A DNA stretch of 64,000 nucleotides from SpSt-1165 sp964391725. GTDB taxonomy: Bacteria > Chloroflexota > Anaerolineae > Anaerolineales > Anaerolineaceae. The DNA is taken from positions 1 through 64,000 of the forward strand of contig CAYMNB010000004.1 in assembly GCA_964391725.1 (NCBI GenBank), given 5' to 3'. The notes beneath the pieces were generated by a model that worked only from the letters and a program-made list of their open reading frames with translations, was not told where the DNA came from and made no database searches. The position numbers and the translations under genes are program-made. Below are positions 1 through 7,242 of this stretch, piece after piece. The stretch's first letter is position 1, and every line of letters starts with the position of its first letter.

Positions 1-197
1 GTCCTGCCAACGCGCTTGAATTGTTCCGTGAAAGCCGTGAGAATTTCCGTCTGATTCACTTCCCCGGACGCTGCGCCTATTGCGGTCAATGCCAGGACGC
101 CTGCCGCAATGGTGCCATCAGCAACTCCAACCAGATCGTGGGGGCTACCACTGATCCAGACAGTTTGACGCTGGTCCTCAAAGATACCCAGGAGTAA
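1..197 (+). CDS. 4Fe-4S ferredoxin-type subunit, HycF/NuoI-like (3' end only)
   Basis: Only the C-terminal 64 residues are in the window. The readable frame begins at base 3 with PANAL, and bases 1-2 (gt) would complete a Cys codon if the preceding base is t. That would give the CPANAL ending typical of the first [4Fe-4S] motif in HycF/HyfH-type subunits. A second cluster motif follows, CAYCGQCQDAC, with CxxCxxCxxxC spacing; its last Cys is followed by Arg instead of the usual Pro. In the family these proteins carry electrons in group 4 hydrogenases or complex I-like modules at the membrane. The rest of any such operon would lie upstream of the window. Family is fairly clear, the exact complex is not. 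Confidence 0.6.
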   Translation, partial: PANALELFRESRENFRLIHFPGRCAYCGQCQDACRNGAISNSNQIVGATTDPDSLTLVLKDTQE

Positions 198-228
198 GAC
201 TACGCTATCAATCTTTGTCCCGACAGTT

Positions 229-1704
229 TCATCGCAAATCTTCCAATCCCAAACGCACGAATTGTTCTTCAGGCGCGCCGCTCTCACGCATCAAAACCGC
301 CATTTTGCGGCACATGACGCTGTGCAATGCCGCGTCATCGATGGGATGTTCTTGGGCAGGATCGTCTTTCAGGTTGAACAACAGGTCATGCTGTTGAAAT
401 TCGTTGAGCGCTTTCGCCAGCAGCGGAATCTTGGGCACAGGCAGGCCCGGCGCCCATGGCAGCTGAGAAAAATCAAAATCACCTTCAATATCCACCCCAT
501 GTGCATCATGCAGCATCCAGGTGTATTTATACAAGGGGCTGTTGTCCGGCGTTTTGGGTGCGCGCATGAAAATGTAATCTCCCTCGATCATACACACCAT
601 CTGCCCGAAATAGCCGAATAAACCCCTCTCGCGTACCGCGGTATCATCCATCATCACCGGCAGGAAACTACGCCCCTGCATACTGGCAGGCTTGTCCAGG
701 TTAAAATATGCCAGGATGGTGGCAGGGATGTCGATGGTCTGCACCAACGATTGCCTGCAAACGCCCTGTGCCTTCACGCGCGGGTCCCACACGAACAGCG
801 GCGTGTTAGCCAGCTCGTTATATACGGGCATATAGTTCTTTGCCCAAAAACCGCGCTCTGACAGAAAATGGCCATGGTCGGTGCACACGATCAGTAAAGT
901 GTCCTGCCACATGTCATTGATATCCATGAAATCAAGCACACGCCCCAATTGCTCATCACAGTAGGTGACCAACGCCTGGTAACAGGCACGCAGGTGTGCG
1001 ATTTCCTGCGGGGTTTCCTGCACCGGGCGATAGGGGTCCCAATCGAACAGCGGCCCATCGTAATCATCCGGATACAGATCCTTCAACCGCTGCGGCGCAT
1101 CAAACGGCTCATGCGGGTCAAATGTCTCGATCGTCAGGAACCAGTTGTCAGCGCCTTTATTAGCCTCCAGAAATTCCAACCCCTTGTTGAAGGTCTGATT
1201 CATCGGGCGAAGTTCTTCATTTTCTACCCACAACTCGCGGTTGACCATATCCTGCCCCGAGAGATCAGTATAGGCATTCAACACACGGTCATTGCGGTGT
1301 TCAACCTCGCTGCCCGCCAGTTTCGCGATCCAGGGGTCGCCCTCCTGTCCGCGCACGGCGTCCCAGGTTTTATAATGGCAGTGATAATTTCCACCGGAGT
1401 TTTCCCAATAATGGTAGTGATCAGACACCAGATGGGTGTGGATACCATGCTGGTATAGCAGTTGCGGTACAGACACATCGAATGGCTCCAGATACCCCCA
1501 GGGGGCATGTAGGAAATTATAGCGCCCGGTGTGCAATTCACGCCGCGCCGGCATACAGGGCAGCGAACCCACAAAACAACGGTCAAATTGGATCGATTTT
1601 TGTGACAGGCGCGTGAAATTGGGCGTCAGGGTGCCGGTCTGTGTCCGATAGGGTTCCAAAAAATGGCGGTTCAGGCTGTCAAACATCACCATGATGGCTT
1701 TCAT
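229..1704 (-). CDS. Sulfatase family hydrolase
   Basis: A 491-residue protein of the alkaline-phosphatase-like sulfatase family. The N-terminus has a metal-site Asp in FDSLNR (residue 9), and the activation motif C-M-P-A-R lies at residues 50-54, with Cys50 as the expected formylglycine residue. An internal TDHGHFLSE motif supplies further metal ligands. No signal peptide is visible, so it looks cytoplasmic, and the substrate cannot be read from sequence. No dedicated formylglycine-generating enzyme is seen in the window. The start is the ATG at 1704; a purine-rich AAGGAG lies about 12 bases upstream, slightly far. The neighbouring GT39-type membrane protein is on the same strand, 51 bp upstream. 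Confidence 0.85.
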   Translation of the reverse strand: MKAIMVMFDSLNRHFLEPYRTQTGTLTPNFTRLSQKSIQFDRCFVGSLPCMPARRELHTGRYNFLHAPWGYLEPFDVSVPQLLYQHGIHTHLVSDHYHYWENSGGNYHCHYKTWDAVRGQEGDPWIAKLAGSEVEHRNDRVLNAYTDLSGQDMVNRELWVENEELRPMNQTFNKGLEFLEANKGADNWFLTIETFDPHEPFDAPQRLKDLYPDDYDGPLFDWDPYRPVQETPQEIAHLRACYQALVTYCDEQLGRVLDFMDINDMWQDTLLIVCTDHGHFLSERGFWAKNYMPVYNELANTPLFVWDPRVKAQGVCRQSLVQTIDIPATILAYFNLDKPASMQGRSFLPVMMDDTAVRERGLFGYFGQMVCMIEGDYIFMRAPKTPDNSPLYKYTWMLHDAHGVDIEGDFDFSQLPWAPGLPVPKIPLLAKALNEFQQHDLLFNLKDDPAQEHPIDDAALHSVMCRKMAVLMRESGAPEEQFVRLGLEDLR

Positions 1705-1755
1705 TGGCTTAAGGTTCTCCTTCTTCGATTGTTACCCTGATTATACCCCTGCCTG

Positions 1756-3654
1756 CTACGGCGTCGTTGGAAGATAGACACTTATCTCTTCCAGATGCCT
1801 CTCCGCCACCAAAGTTTGTCCGCCAGGCAGTTGCAGGCTATCCGGCCGTTCCTCTGTCATCACCAGCACCACGCATGGCGAGAAAGCCGCCTCCATCAAA
1901 CGCGCATTGGCATTCTCCACCAGCACATGCTCGATACGCAGCGCTGGATGATACTTGCTCATTTCGACCCAGATGGGGTACTCCCAGGTGGCATTGTCCG
2001 TCACCAGCCCGACTTGATCACAGACCATTTCGCGGTTGAGCAGTTCCAGTACCTCCATGTAGTCAGGTTGCAGCGCTGGCGGATAGATCATGCTCAAAAC
2101 CCGCGGCAAATTGGCGATGTTGTAATCATACACAACAGGCAAAGGTTTGGTCGGGTTCTTGTAAAGGCAAAAGGCAGCGAACAGCAGGTTCAGAAAAATA
2201 ACGCCGGCATGCACCCACTGCTTTGGGATTCGTTCCAGCAAGACCCCGATTACGACCGATGCCATCAAACCCAGACTGATCATCAAACGCACCACCCAGA
2301 ATTGCCAGCGCAAATACCCGCTGAACAATAAAAAACCAGTGACCATTACCAAAACAAAGCCCGCGAGGTCGTTATCGTCTTTTTTTCTGCGCCTGAATAA
2401 CCATACGGCCACACACATCAGAAACAGGATCAAGTGCAAAGGCGCACCGGTCTCATCTTCGTTAAAGCGAATCGGTGGCAATGAAAATTGATACCCCGGC
2501 CAGGTAGTTCGCGTGTCAGAGGTGCCGATGTCCATCACATCATGAATAGATGACAGTCCATAATAGAGAATTCGATTCCATCCTTCTGTGGCCCTCATAT
2601 GCATGGCGAGGTTGCGCAGCACATTTGAAACCAATACCCTCACCCCGTAAGTTTCATTGTGATAATAAGCTGTTTCTTCCTGCGGGCCCAGAAAACGGCC
2701 GTAGAGTTGCTGGTTTCTGACGGCATGCGGCAGATTTATCGCTAAAAACAGCAGAATAATGGCAGCCCCATACCGCCAGATCTTGCCTTTTTGGCTGCGT
2801 ATACCCCAAACAACAAACCACACCACCACGGGCAGCAACAGGATATAGGCGGTGGTCTTGGTGTGTACGGCAAAAGCGATCGCTGCCCCAAAGGACACCG
2901 CATCCTGCCAGGAAGTGGTTGCTTTGAAACGCAGGAAGAAAACCAGCGCTGTCAGAATCCACAAGCCCAGGTAAAGTTCATTTTTGGTTGTGCTGGCATA
3001 AAGCACCCCGGTGGGCAGCAGCAGAGCCAGCAAACCTGCCAGCAACTGCCCGGTGGCTTGCGCCTTCAACAAGCGCGCCAATTCCGAAACCGCGGTCGCA
3101 GCCACCAGCCACACAAACACGCCGGTCAGATTCAGGAAAGTATCACCCCCGCTTAATGCCCTGACATGTAACAAAACATATTCAAAGCCCGGCGAGAAGA
3201 ACAACTGGCGGTTCACATGGGTGGCGTAGAATTCCACTGACCGATTCTGCAGCCAGTGTTCGATCCTGGGCAGGTGATAGACCATTGAATCCCAGTTATT
3301 GGGCGGCGTTTGAGCGGCAACATAAACATTCACCACAACAATCACCAGCACGCCCGCGATCATTAACCATTGCAACCAGTGGAGAGAGAAGGTTTTTTCG
3401 CCTGACAATGGCAAAGGCAATCTTTTCCTGTTGATTAACACGATTACGGTCACGGCCATCGACACCAATGACCAGAATACAACAATGCCCGCGGGCGTGA
3501 CGGCACCGATCAGTGACAGCAATTCGGTGCTGACATAGATCAATCCTGCCATGGTCAGGCAGGTACGCAGCAGCGCCTCTCGTAATGCTTGCCTGAACGA
3601 GAGAAAAACGAAAAAGATACCAGTGAATGCAAAGATCAACAATAAAATCGTCAC
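1756..3654 (-). CDS. GT39/ArnT-like polytopic membrane glycosyltransferase
   Basis: A 632-residue membrane protein with roughly a dozen hydrophobic segments. The stretch NNWDSMVYHLPRIEHW, just after the early transmembrane helices, resembles the first periplasmic loop of GT39/PMT-type enzymes, where an Asp is catalytic. Such proteins move sugars from polyprenyl-phosphate donors to lipids or proteins on the outer face of the membrane; donor and acceptor are unknown here. The C-terminal 120 residues are soluble. The start is a GTG at 3654 with a weak AGG upstream. A second, more diverged GT39-type protein lies at 14242-16059, but not in the same operon. Confidence 0.7.
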   Translation of the reverse strand: MTILLLIFAFTGIFFVFLSFRQALREALLRTCLTMAGLIYVSTELLSLIGAVTPAGIVVFWSLVSMAVTVIVLINRKRLPLPLSGEKTFSLHWLQWLMIAGVLVIVVVNVYVAAQTPPNNWDSMVYHLPRIEHWLQNRSVEFYATHVNRQLFFSPGFEYVLLHVRALSGGDTFLNLTGVFVWLVAATAVSELARLLKAQATGQLLAGLLALLLPTGVLYASTTKNELYLGLWILTALVFFLRFKATTSWQDAVSFGAAIAFAVHTKTTAYILLLPVVVWFVVWGIRSQKGKIWRYGAAIILLFLAINLPHAVRNQQLYGRFLGPQEETAYYHNETYGVRVLVSNVLRNLAMHMRATEGWNRILYYGLSSIHDVMDIGTSDTRTTWPGYQFSLPPIRFNEDETGAPLHLILFLMCVAVWLFRRRKKDDNDLAGFVLVMVTGFLLFSGYLRWQFWVVRLMISLGLMASVVIGVLLERIPKQWVHAGVIFLNLLFAAFCLYKNPTKPLPVVYDYNIANLPRVLSMIYPPALQPDYMEVLELLNREMVCDQVGLVTDNATWEYPIWVEMSKYHPALRIEHVLVENANARLMEAAFSPCVVLVMTEERPDSLQLPGGQTLVAERHLEEISVYLPTTP

Positions 3655-3749
3655 GTGATAAACCTGTCTTGCCTGCTCACATCCAACAATGGTAGCCCAG
3701 ATTGACCAAACTGAGAAGAGGTGCAGATAGTCCTCAACCGCTGATACAA

Positions 3750-3783
3750 AAAACCGCTGATACTTTGCAATATCAGCGGTTTT
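3750..3783 (-). terminator. Hairpin terminator of the YeeE pair
   Basis: A 13-bp perfect stem (AAAACCGCTGATA / TATCAGCGGTTTT) with an 8-base loop sits just past the stop of the gene ending at 3802. The A/T-rich stem ends give a U-rich tail on the minus strand. A partial direct copy of the left arm (aaccgctgatac) lies next to it at 3736-3747. Confidence 0.7.
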
Positions 3784-3801
3784 GGATTATCGGATAATTA
3801 A

Positions 3802-4368
3802 CTACAGTCCATTCACTTCCAACAAGACGAACAGCGCAATGATCAGGGCGCTAAGTGGAACGATCACCACCCATTCATTCACCTTCAGTAACTGCGGCAA
3901 GGTCAGTTGGCCGTAATCACCCCATTGCAGGATGCCATTGCGCACCTTCGGGAAAATCGCTGCAAACAAACCGGAACCGATCACGATGCCGATTAAACCA
4001 CCAACGGTGGCATCCAGGTAGCCGTTGCCGACCGCGCCAGCGATGGTGCCGGGGCAGAACCCCAACAGGGCGAAACCCAACCCGAATAACAGCCCACCGA
4101 TAACGTTTTTCCCCAAGGAGCCAAATTTGATGTCAAATTCGATCAAGCCCAGCTTCCTCATGATGAAAACACCCGGCATGCCCACCACGACGGCGGACAT
4201 CATGATCTTCAGCACCGTGAAATCTCGCAGCAGCAGTTGCCCGAGGATCACATCATACTTGGTCACGCCGCCTTTTTGCAGCAAGAAACCAAAAATGATG
4301 CCGAACAACAGACCTAACCACAGAGGTCGGTAATCGATCTTTGATTTTGTTTCTTTTTGTACCGTCAT
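3802..4368 (-). CDS. YeeE/YedE family sulfur transporter, second half
   Basis: A 188-residue polytopic membrane protein matching the C-terminal half of YeeE/YedE (TsuA-type) transporters, which import thiosulfate. The helix GFALLGFCPGTIAGAVGNG carries the conserved Cys105 and the repeated Gly pattern of the family's pore helices. The start at 4368 has a perfect AGGAGGTGA ribosome site that begins within the stop region of the upstream half-gene (stop at 4379), so the two halves are co-translated. Full-length family members are a single chain of about 350 residues; here the function is divided between two genes. Thiosulfate as substrate is inferred from the family. Confidence 0.8.
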   Translation of the reverse strand: MTVQKETKSKIDYRPLWLGLLFGIIFGFLLQKGGVTKYDVILGQLLLRDFTVLKIMMSAVVVGMPGVFIMRKLGLIEFDIKFGSLGKNVIGGLLFGLGFALLGFCPGTIAGAVGNGYLDATVGGLIGIVIGSGLFAAIFPKVRNGILQWGDYGQLTLPQLLKVNEWVVIVPLSALIIALFVLLEVNGL

Positions 4369-4378
4369 CTTTCACCTC

Positions 4379-4897
4379 CTAAAATAACCCGCCGAACAGG
4401 AAAAACGCCATAGCAATGCCACCCACGAAGAAGAAAATGGCGGAGAGCCAGCTGCCCACACTCAATTGCATGGTACCGCTGATACCATGACCACTGGTGC
4501 AGCCATCTGCCCAGCGCGCCCCAAAGCCCAGCAGGATGCCGCCAAGAACAGCCGCCCCCAGACGGAGCAAAATGTTCGTACCAAAGGTGGCTGCCCAGAT
4601 ATCAGGCACCCACTCCCAGCTGAAATCATTCGACAGGCTGGCAGAGACAAATGACCCGATGATGATGCCGATTACCAGCATGAACTGCCAATCCACTTTG
4701 GGCTGCACTTTCTGGTAATAAGGTTTCTCATCCACCTGCTTGCCCTTGAATAATTTCTCGAGCATCCCGGCTGTCCGCGCAAAGGTCGTGGAACAGCCCA
4801 GGGTTTTCTTCGAGATCAACATAGTTAACCAGCTTAAAATGCCGATGCCTGCCCCCACCACATAAGGCGACCAGCGCACTTCTGTTAACCAATTCAT
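4379..4897 (-). CDS. YeeE/YedE family sulfur transporter, first half
   Basis: A 172-residue membrane protein matching the N-terminal half of YeeE/YedE. Conserved cysteines are visible at residue 35 (LGCSTTFART) and residue 133 (DGCTSGHG); the CxSGHG signature is typical of the family. An in-frame ATG exists at 4903, but the GGAGG site lies 1 base before it and 7 bases before the ATG at 4897, so 4897 is the better start. It is followed 10 bp later by the second half. Together the two chains would supply the three cysteines thought to relay thiosulfate in TsuA-type pores. A perfect palindrome lies just upstream. Confidence 0.8.
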   Translation of the reverse strand: MNWLTEVRWSPYVVGAGIGILSWLTMLISKKTLGCSTTFARTAGMLEKLFKGKQVDEKPYYQKVQPKVDWQFMLVIGIIIGSFVSASLSNDFSWEWVPDIWAATFGTNILLRLGAAVLGGILLGFGARWADGCTSGHGISGTMQLSVGSWLSAIFFFVGGIAMAFFLFGGLF

Positions 4898-4919
4898 AAA
4901 CATACCTCCAGTTATGGTT

Positions 4920-4931
4920 TGTAAATTTACA
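4920..4931. promoter_or_regulatory. Palindrome upstream of the YeeE pair
   Basis: A perfect 12-bp palindrome, TGTAAATTTACA, begins 17 bp upstream of the annotated start. Further upstream in the leader is a GGCAGG/CCTGCC hairpin (about 4936-4963). Either could serve regulation. No matching regulator is adjacent, so this is only a candidate operator. Confidence 0.35.
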
Positions 4932-5035
4932 CAAGGCAGGTCACGGAATAACGCATCCTGCCTTCTTTTTTTTTACAGTATAGAGCGTAAGTATTAACAA
5001 AACATCAGTATCAGGAAAATCTCATAAACAAAAAC

Positions 5036-6010
5036 CTACAAACCTCGCAAAAACTGGAAGATCTTATCGCTGGAACCAGGCAATCCTTCATGTCCGAAAT
5101 CGGGGTAAAAAACCATCTCTTTTTCGCTGGTGATCTTGTTATAAGCGGCAAATTGTGAGGATGGCGGGCAGATGGTGTCCATCAAGCCGATGAACCACAA
5201 CACTTTCGCTTCGATACGCGGCGCCAGGTGCTGAATGTCGATGTAGCCCAGTTTCTCGAATATCTGGTCTTCACGCTCATGGTTGGGATCATAGAACCGG
5301 AAGAAGGTTTTCAGCTCTGCATAGGCATCTTTGGCCTGGTCCATTTCCCACACACGTTTGTAATCGCTCAAAAACGGGAAAACCGGTGCCGCCAGTTTAA
5401 TACGCGGCTCCAGCGACATACATGCCACCGTCAACGCACCGCCCTGCGAACCGCCGGTCGCGCCAACCCGCGCTGCATCCACCTCCGGCATCGCCATAAC
5501 AACCTTCGCCAGCTGGGCAGTATCCAGAAAGATCTGGCGGAAAAGCAGGTTTTCAGGCCTGCCAGCCAGCGCGTCATCCAGACCACGGATGATATGGCCG
5601 CTGTGCGTGTTGCCGGTCACATTACCCGCATCCTGTGATTCCCCGCCCTGTCCGCGGCAGTCCAGTGCCGCCACGCTGAAACCCTGTGAAACCAGGGACA
5701 ATTTGTCTTGCCAATCACCGCTGTTTCCGCTGTAGCCATGGAACATCAACACAGCCGGGTGCGGCTCGTTTACCCCGGTTGGGCGCAGATATTTGGCATG
5801 CACCCGCGCCCCCCCAACACCCGTGAAATACAGGTCGAAACAATCGGCGCCATCCGCCTGGAAGGCTGCCGGCACCAATTCCACTTCATCATCCAAAGCG
5901 CGCATTTCAGCCAGCGCGCCGTCCCAGAAGGCGTCAAAATCTGCCGGTTTGGGGTTGATCCCCTGGTACGTCTTAAGTTTCTCAAGCGAAAAATCAAAGG
6001 TTAATGGCAT
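5036..6010 (-). CDS. Acetyl xylan esterase / cephalosporin-C deacetylase family hydrolase
   Basis: A 324-residue alpha/beta hydrolase of the AXE1 family. The nucleophile elbow is GGSQGG, preceded by the AARVGATG strand. The acid lies in GLMDTICPP and the catalytic His in DFGHEG. Family members remove acetyl groups from xylo-oligosaccharides and related small substrates, usually in the cytoplasm, and no signal peptide is seen. The ATG at 6010 was chosen over one 66 bases upstream because AAGGAG lies at proper distance and the family match starts there (MPLTFDFSLEKLKTY). It stands alone between the YeeE pair and a divergent lipoprotein gene. The true substrate cannot be told from sequence. Confidence 0.85.
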   Translation of the reverse strand: MPLTFDFSLEKLKTYQGINPKPADFDAFWDGALAEMRALDDEVELVPAAFQADGADCFDLYFTGVGGARVHAKYLRPTGVNEPHPAVLMFHGYSGNSGDWQDKLSLVSQGFSVAALDCRGQGGESQDAGNVTGNTHSGHIIRGLDDALAGRPENLLFRQIFLDTAQLAKVVMAMPEVDAARVGATGGSQGGALTVACMSLEPRIKLAAPVFPFLSDYKRVWEMDQAKDAYAELKTFFRFYDPNHEREDQIFEKLGYIDIQHLAPRIEAKVLWFIGLMDTICPPSSQFAAYNKITSEKEMVFYPDFGHEGLPGSSDKIFQFLRGL

Positions 6011-6137
6011 CTTACACTCCTTAAATAATCTCCATTTACAGTATGGATTTGATTGTACTCCAAACCAAAATGTCACCGAGCTTTTTTTTTACTGTCCGTT
6101 AGTCATACATCCTTTACCCAATCTTTACCCACCAGAC

Positions 6138-6166
6138 TTGTTGACAGCATGCCGAATCGGTATAAT
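6138..6166 (+). promoter_or_regulatory. Sigma-70-like promoter with very short leader
   Basis: A perfect TATAAT at 6161-6166 is preceded by TTGACA at 6141-6146 (14-bp spacer, short) or TTGTTG at 6138-6143 (17-bp spacer). Transcription would start at about 6172-6174, only a few bases before the ATG at 6176, so the mRNA would be nearly leaderless. Confidence 0.55.
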
Positions 6167-6175
6167 AGCGACATT

Positions 6176-7177
6176 ATGAAAAATGCACCTGGGCGGTTGC
6201 AAAAATCGCAATATTATCAACCAACAAAACTTTACCCTTCATATCAGAAAATAAAACCTTTTTTGCCATTTCTGCTTGCATTGGTTATTAATATCTTTCT
6301 TGCGGGATGCCGGGAATCAGAATCCACCATGCCTGTCACGCCCACCGCCATGCCAAATAACAGCCAGAACCTGTCAGTGGAACCCGAAAACACACCAATG
6401 TCAGAACCCATCCCTACATCCACCAGTGTCCCAATTGATCCCACGGCCACACCGATGGCGACAGAACAGCCGAATTACGGCATTTTCTGGTCAACAGGTT
6501 TTGAAAGCGGCAACCTCAACGATTACTTTGAAACCCATGGTGAGTTCATCCGTCAAAGTACCCTTGCCTCTTATGCCGTCGTGAATGATCCGGTTTTTAA
6601 TGGCAGACACGCAGCCGCACTCACCATTGACACGCAATCCCTCGCCAGCGGCAGAGCCGCGGCAGCCTACCTTTTTTATTACAACAATCCCGGTGCTGGC
6701 TGGTATTCAGCCTGGATCTTCATCCCCGAAGACACCCAGCCCCTGTCATGGTGGAATATCTGGCAATGGAAATCCACCTACAACGCCAATTCAGACCAGA
6801 GTGTGCCCATGTGGGTCCTTGATCTGACTTCCATCCCCAACCGGGATGACCTGCAAATGAAACTGGTTTACCGGCCGGACAGCAATGCCTTAAAACGCGC
6901 TTACGCCAGTCCCTCCGCCACCATCAACAAAGGCGAATGGGTGCATATTTCCACCTATTACCAGAAATCAATGGACTCGGATGGCGTTGTGGCAGTGTGG
7001 CTCAATGGTGAGGAAGTCTATCGGGTGGAAAATGTGCAAACCACTGAAACCGACAACACCCTCTACTGGTCGATCAATCATTATTCCGAGACGATCCTGC
7101 CCCACCCAAGCAGCATCTACATTGACGATGTCATCATCAGCAGCGAACGTATCGAACCGTCCTACCGCCTGCCGTAA
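6176..7177 (+). CDS. Lipoprotein with heparin-lyase-like jelly-roll domain
   Basis: A 333-residue predicted lipoprotein. A long basic N-region (about 27 residues) precedes a hydrophobic core and the lipobox FLAGC (Cys45). A Thr/Pro/Ser-rich linker follows to about residue 100, then a beta-rich domain of about 230 residues with many Trp and Tyr. It resembles the concanavalin-like fold of polysaccharide lyases of the heparin lyase I type (GWYSAWIFIPEDTQP, GEWVHISTYYQ, YIDDVIISS). Whether it cleaves or only binds polysaccharide is unknown. The start at 6176 follows a -10 box almost directly. It is divergent from the esterase gene. Confidence 0.65.
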   Translation: MKNAPGRLQKSQYYQPTKLYPSYQKIKPFLPFLLALVINIFLAGCRESESTMPVTPTAMPNNSQNLSVEPENTPMSEPIPTSTSVPIDPTATPMATEQPNYGIFWSTGFESGNLNDYFETHGEFIRQSTLASYAVVNDPVFNGRHAAALTIDTQSLASGRAAAAYLFYYNNPGAGWYSAWIFIPEDTQPLSWWNIWQWKSTYNANSDQSVPMWVLDLTSIPNRDDLQMKLVYRPDSNALKRAYASPSATINKGEWVHISTYYQKSMDSDGVVAVWLNGEEVYRVENVQTTETDNTLYWSINHYSETILPHPSSIYIDDVIISSERIEPSYRLP

Positions 7178-7192
7178 TGACATGCTGAGATG

Positions 7193-7223
7193 AAAAAAGG
7201 GCTGGCGTGTGTGCCAACCCTTT
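7193..7223 (-). terminator. Hairpin terminator downstream of the persulfide enzyme gene
   Basis: Stem AAAGGG..TGGC with GCCA..CCCTTT (7196-7223), one mismatch, loop of about 6 bases. Read on the minus strand it ends in a run of U from the A-run at 7193-7198. It lies between two convergent genes (stops at 7177 and 7243). Confidence 0.6.
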
Positions 7224-7242
7224 GTAAAAACCCATTTGCTGC

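Noticed and set aside
3736..3783. CRISPR-like or tandem repeat
   Set aside because: It is one partial direct copy (aaccgctgatac) next to a terminator hairpin, with no further units.
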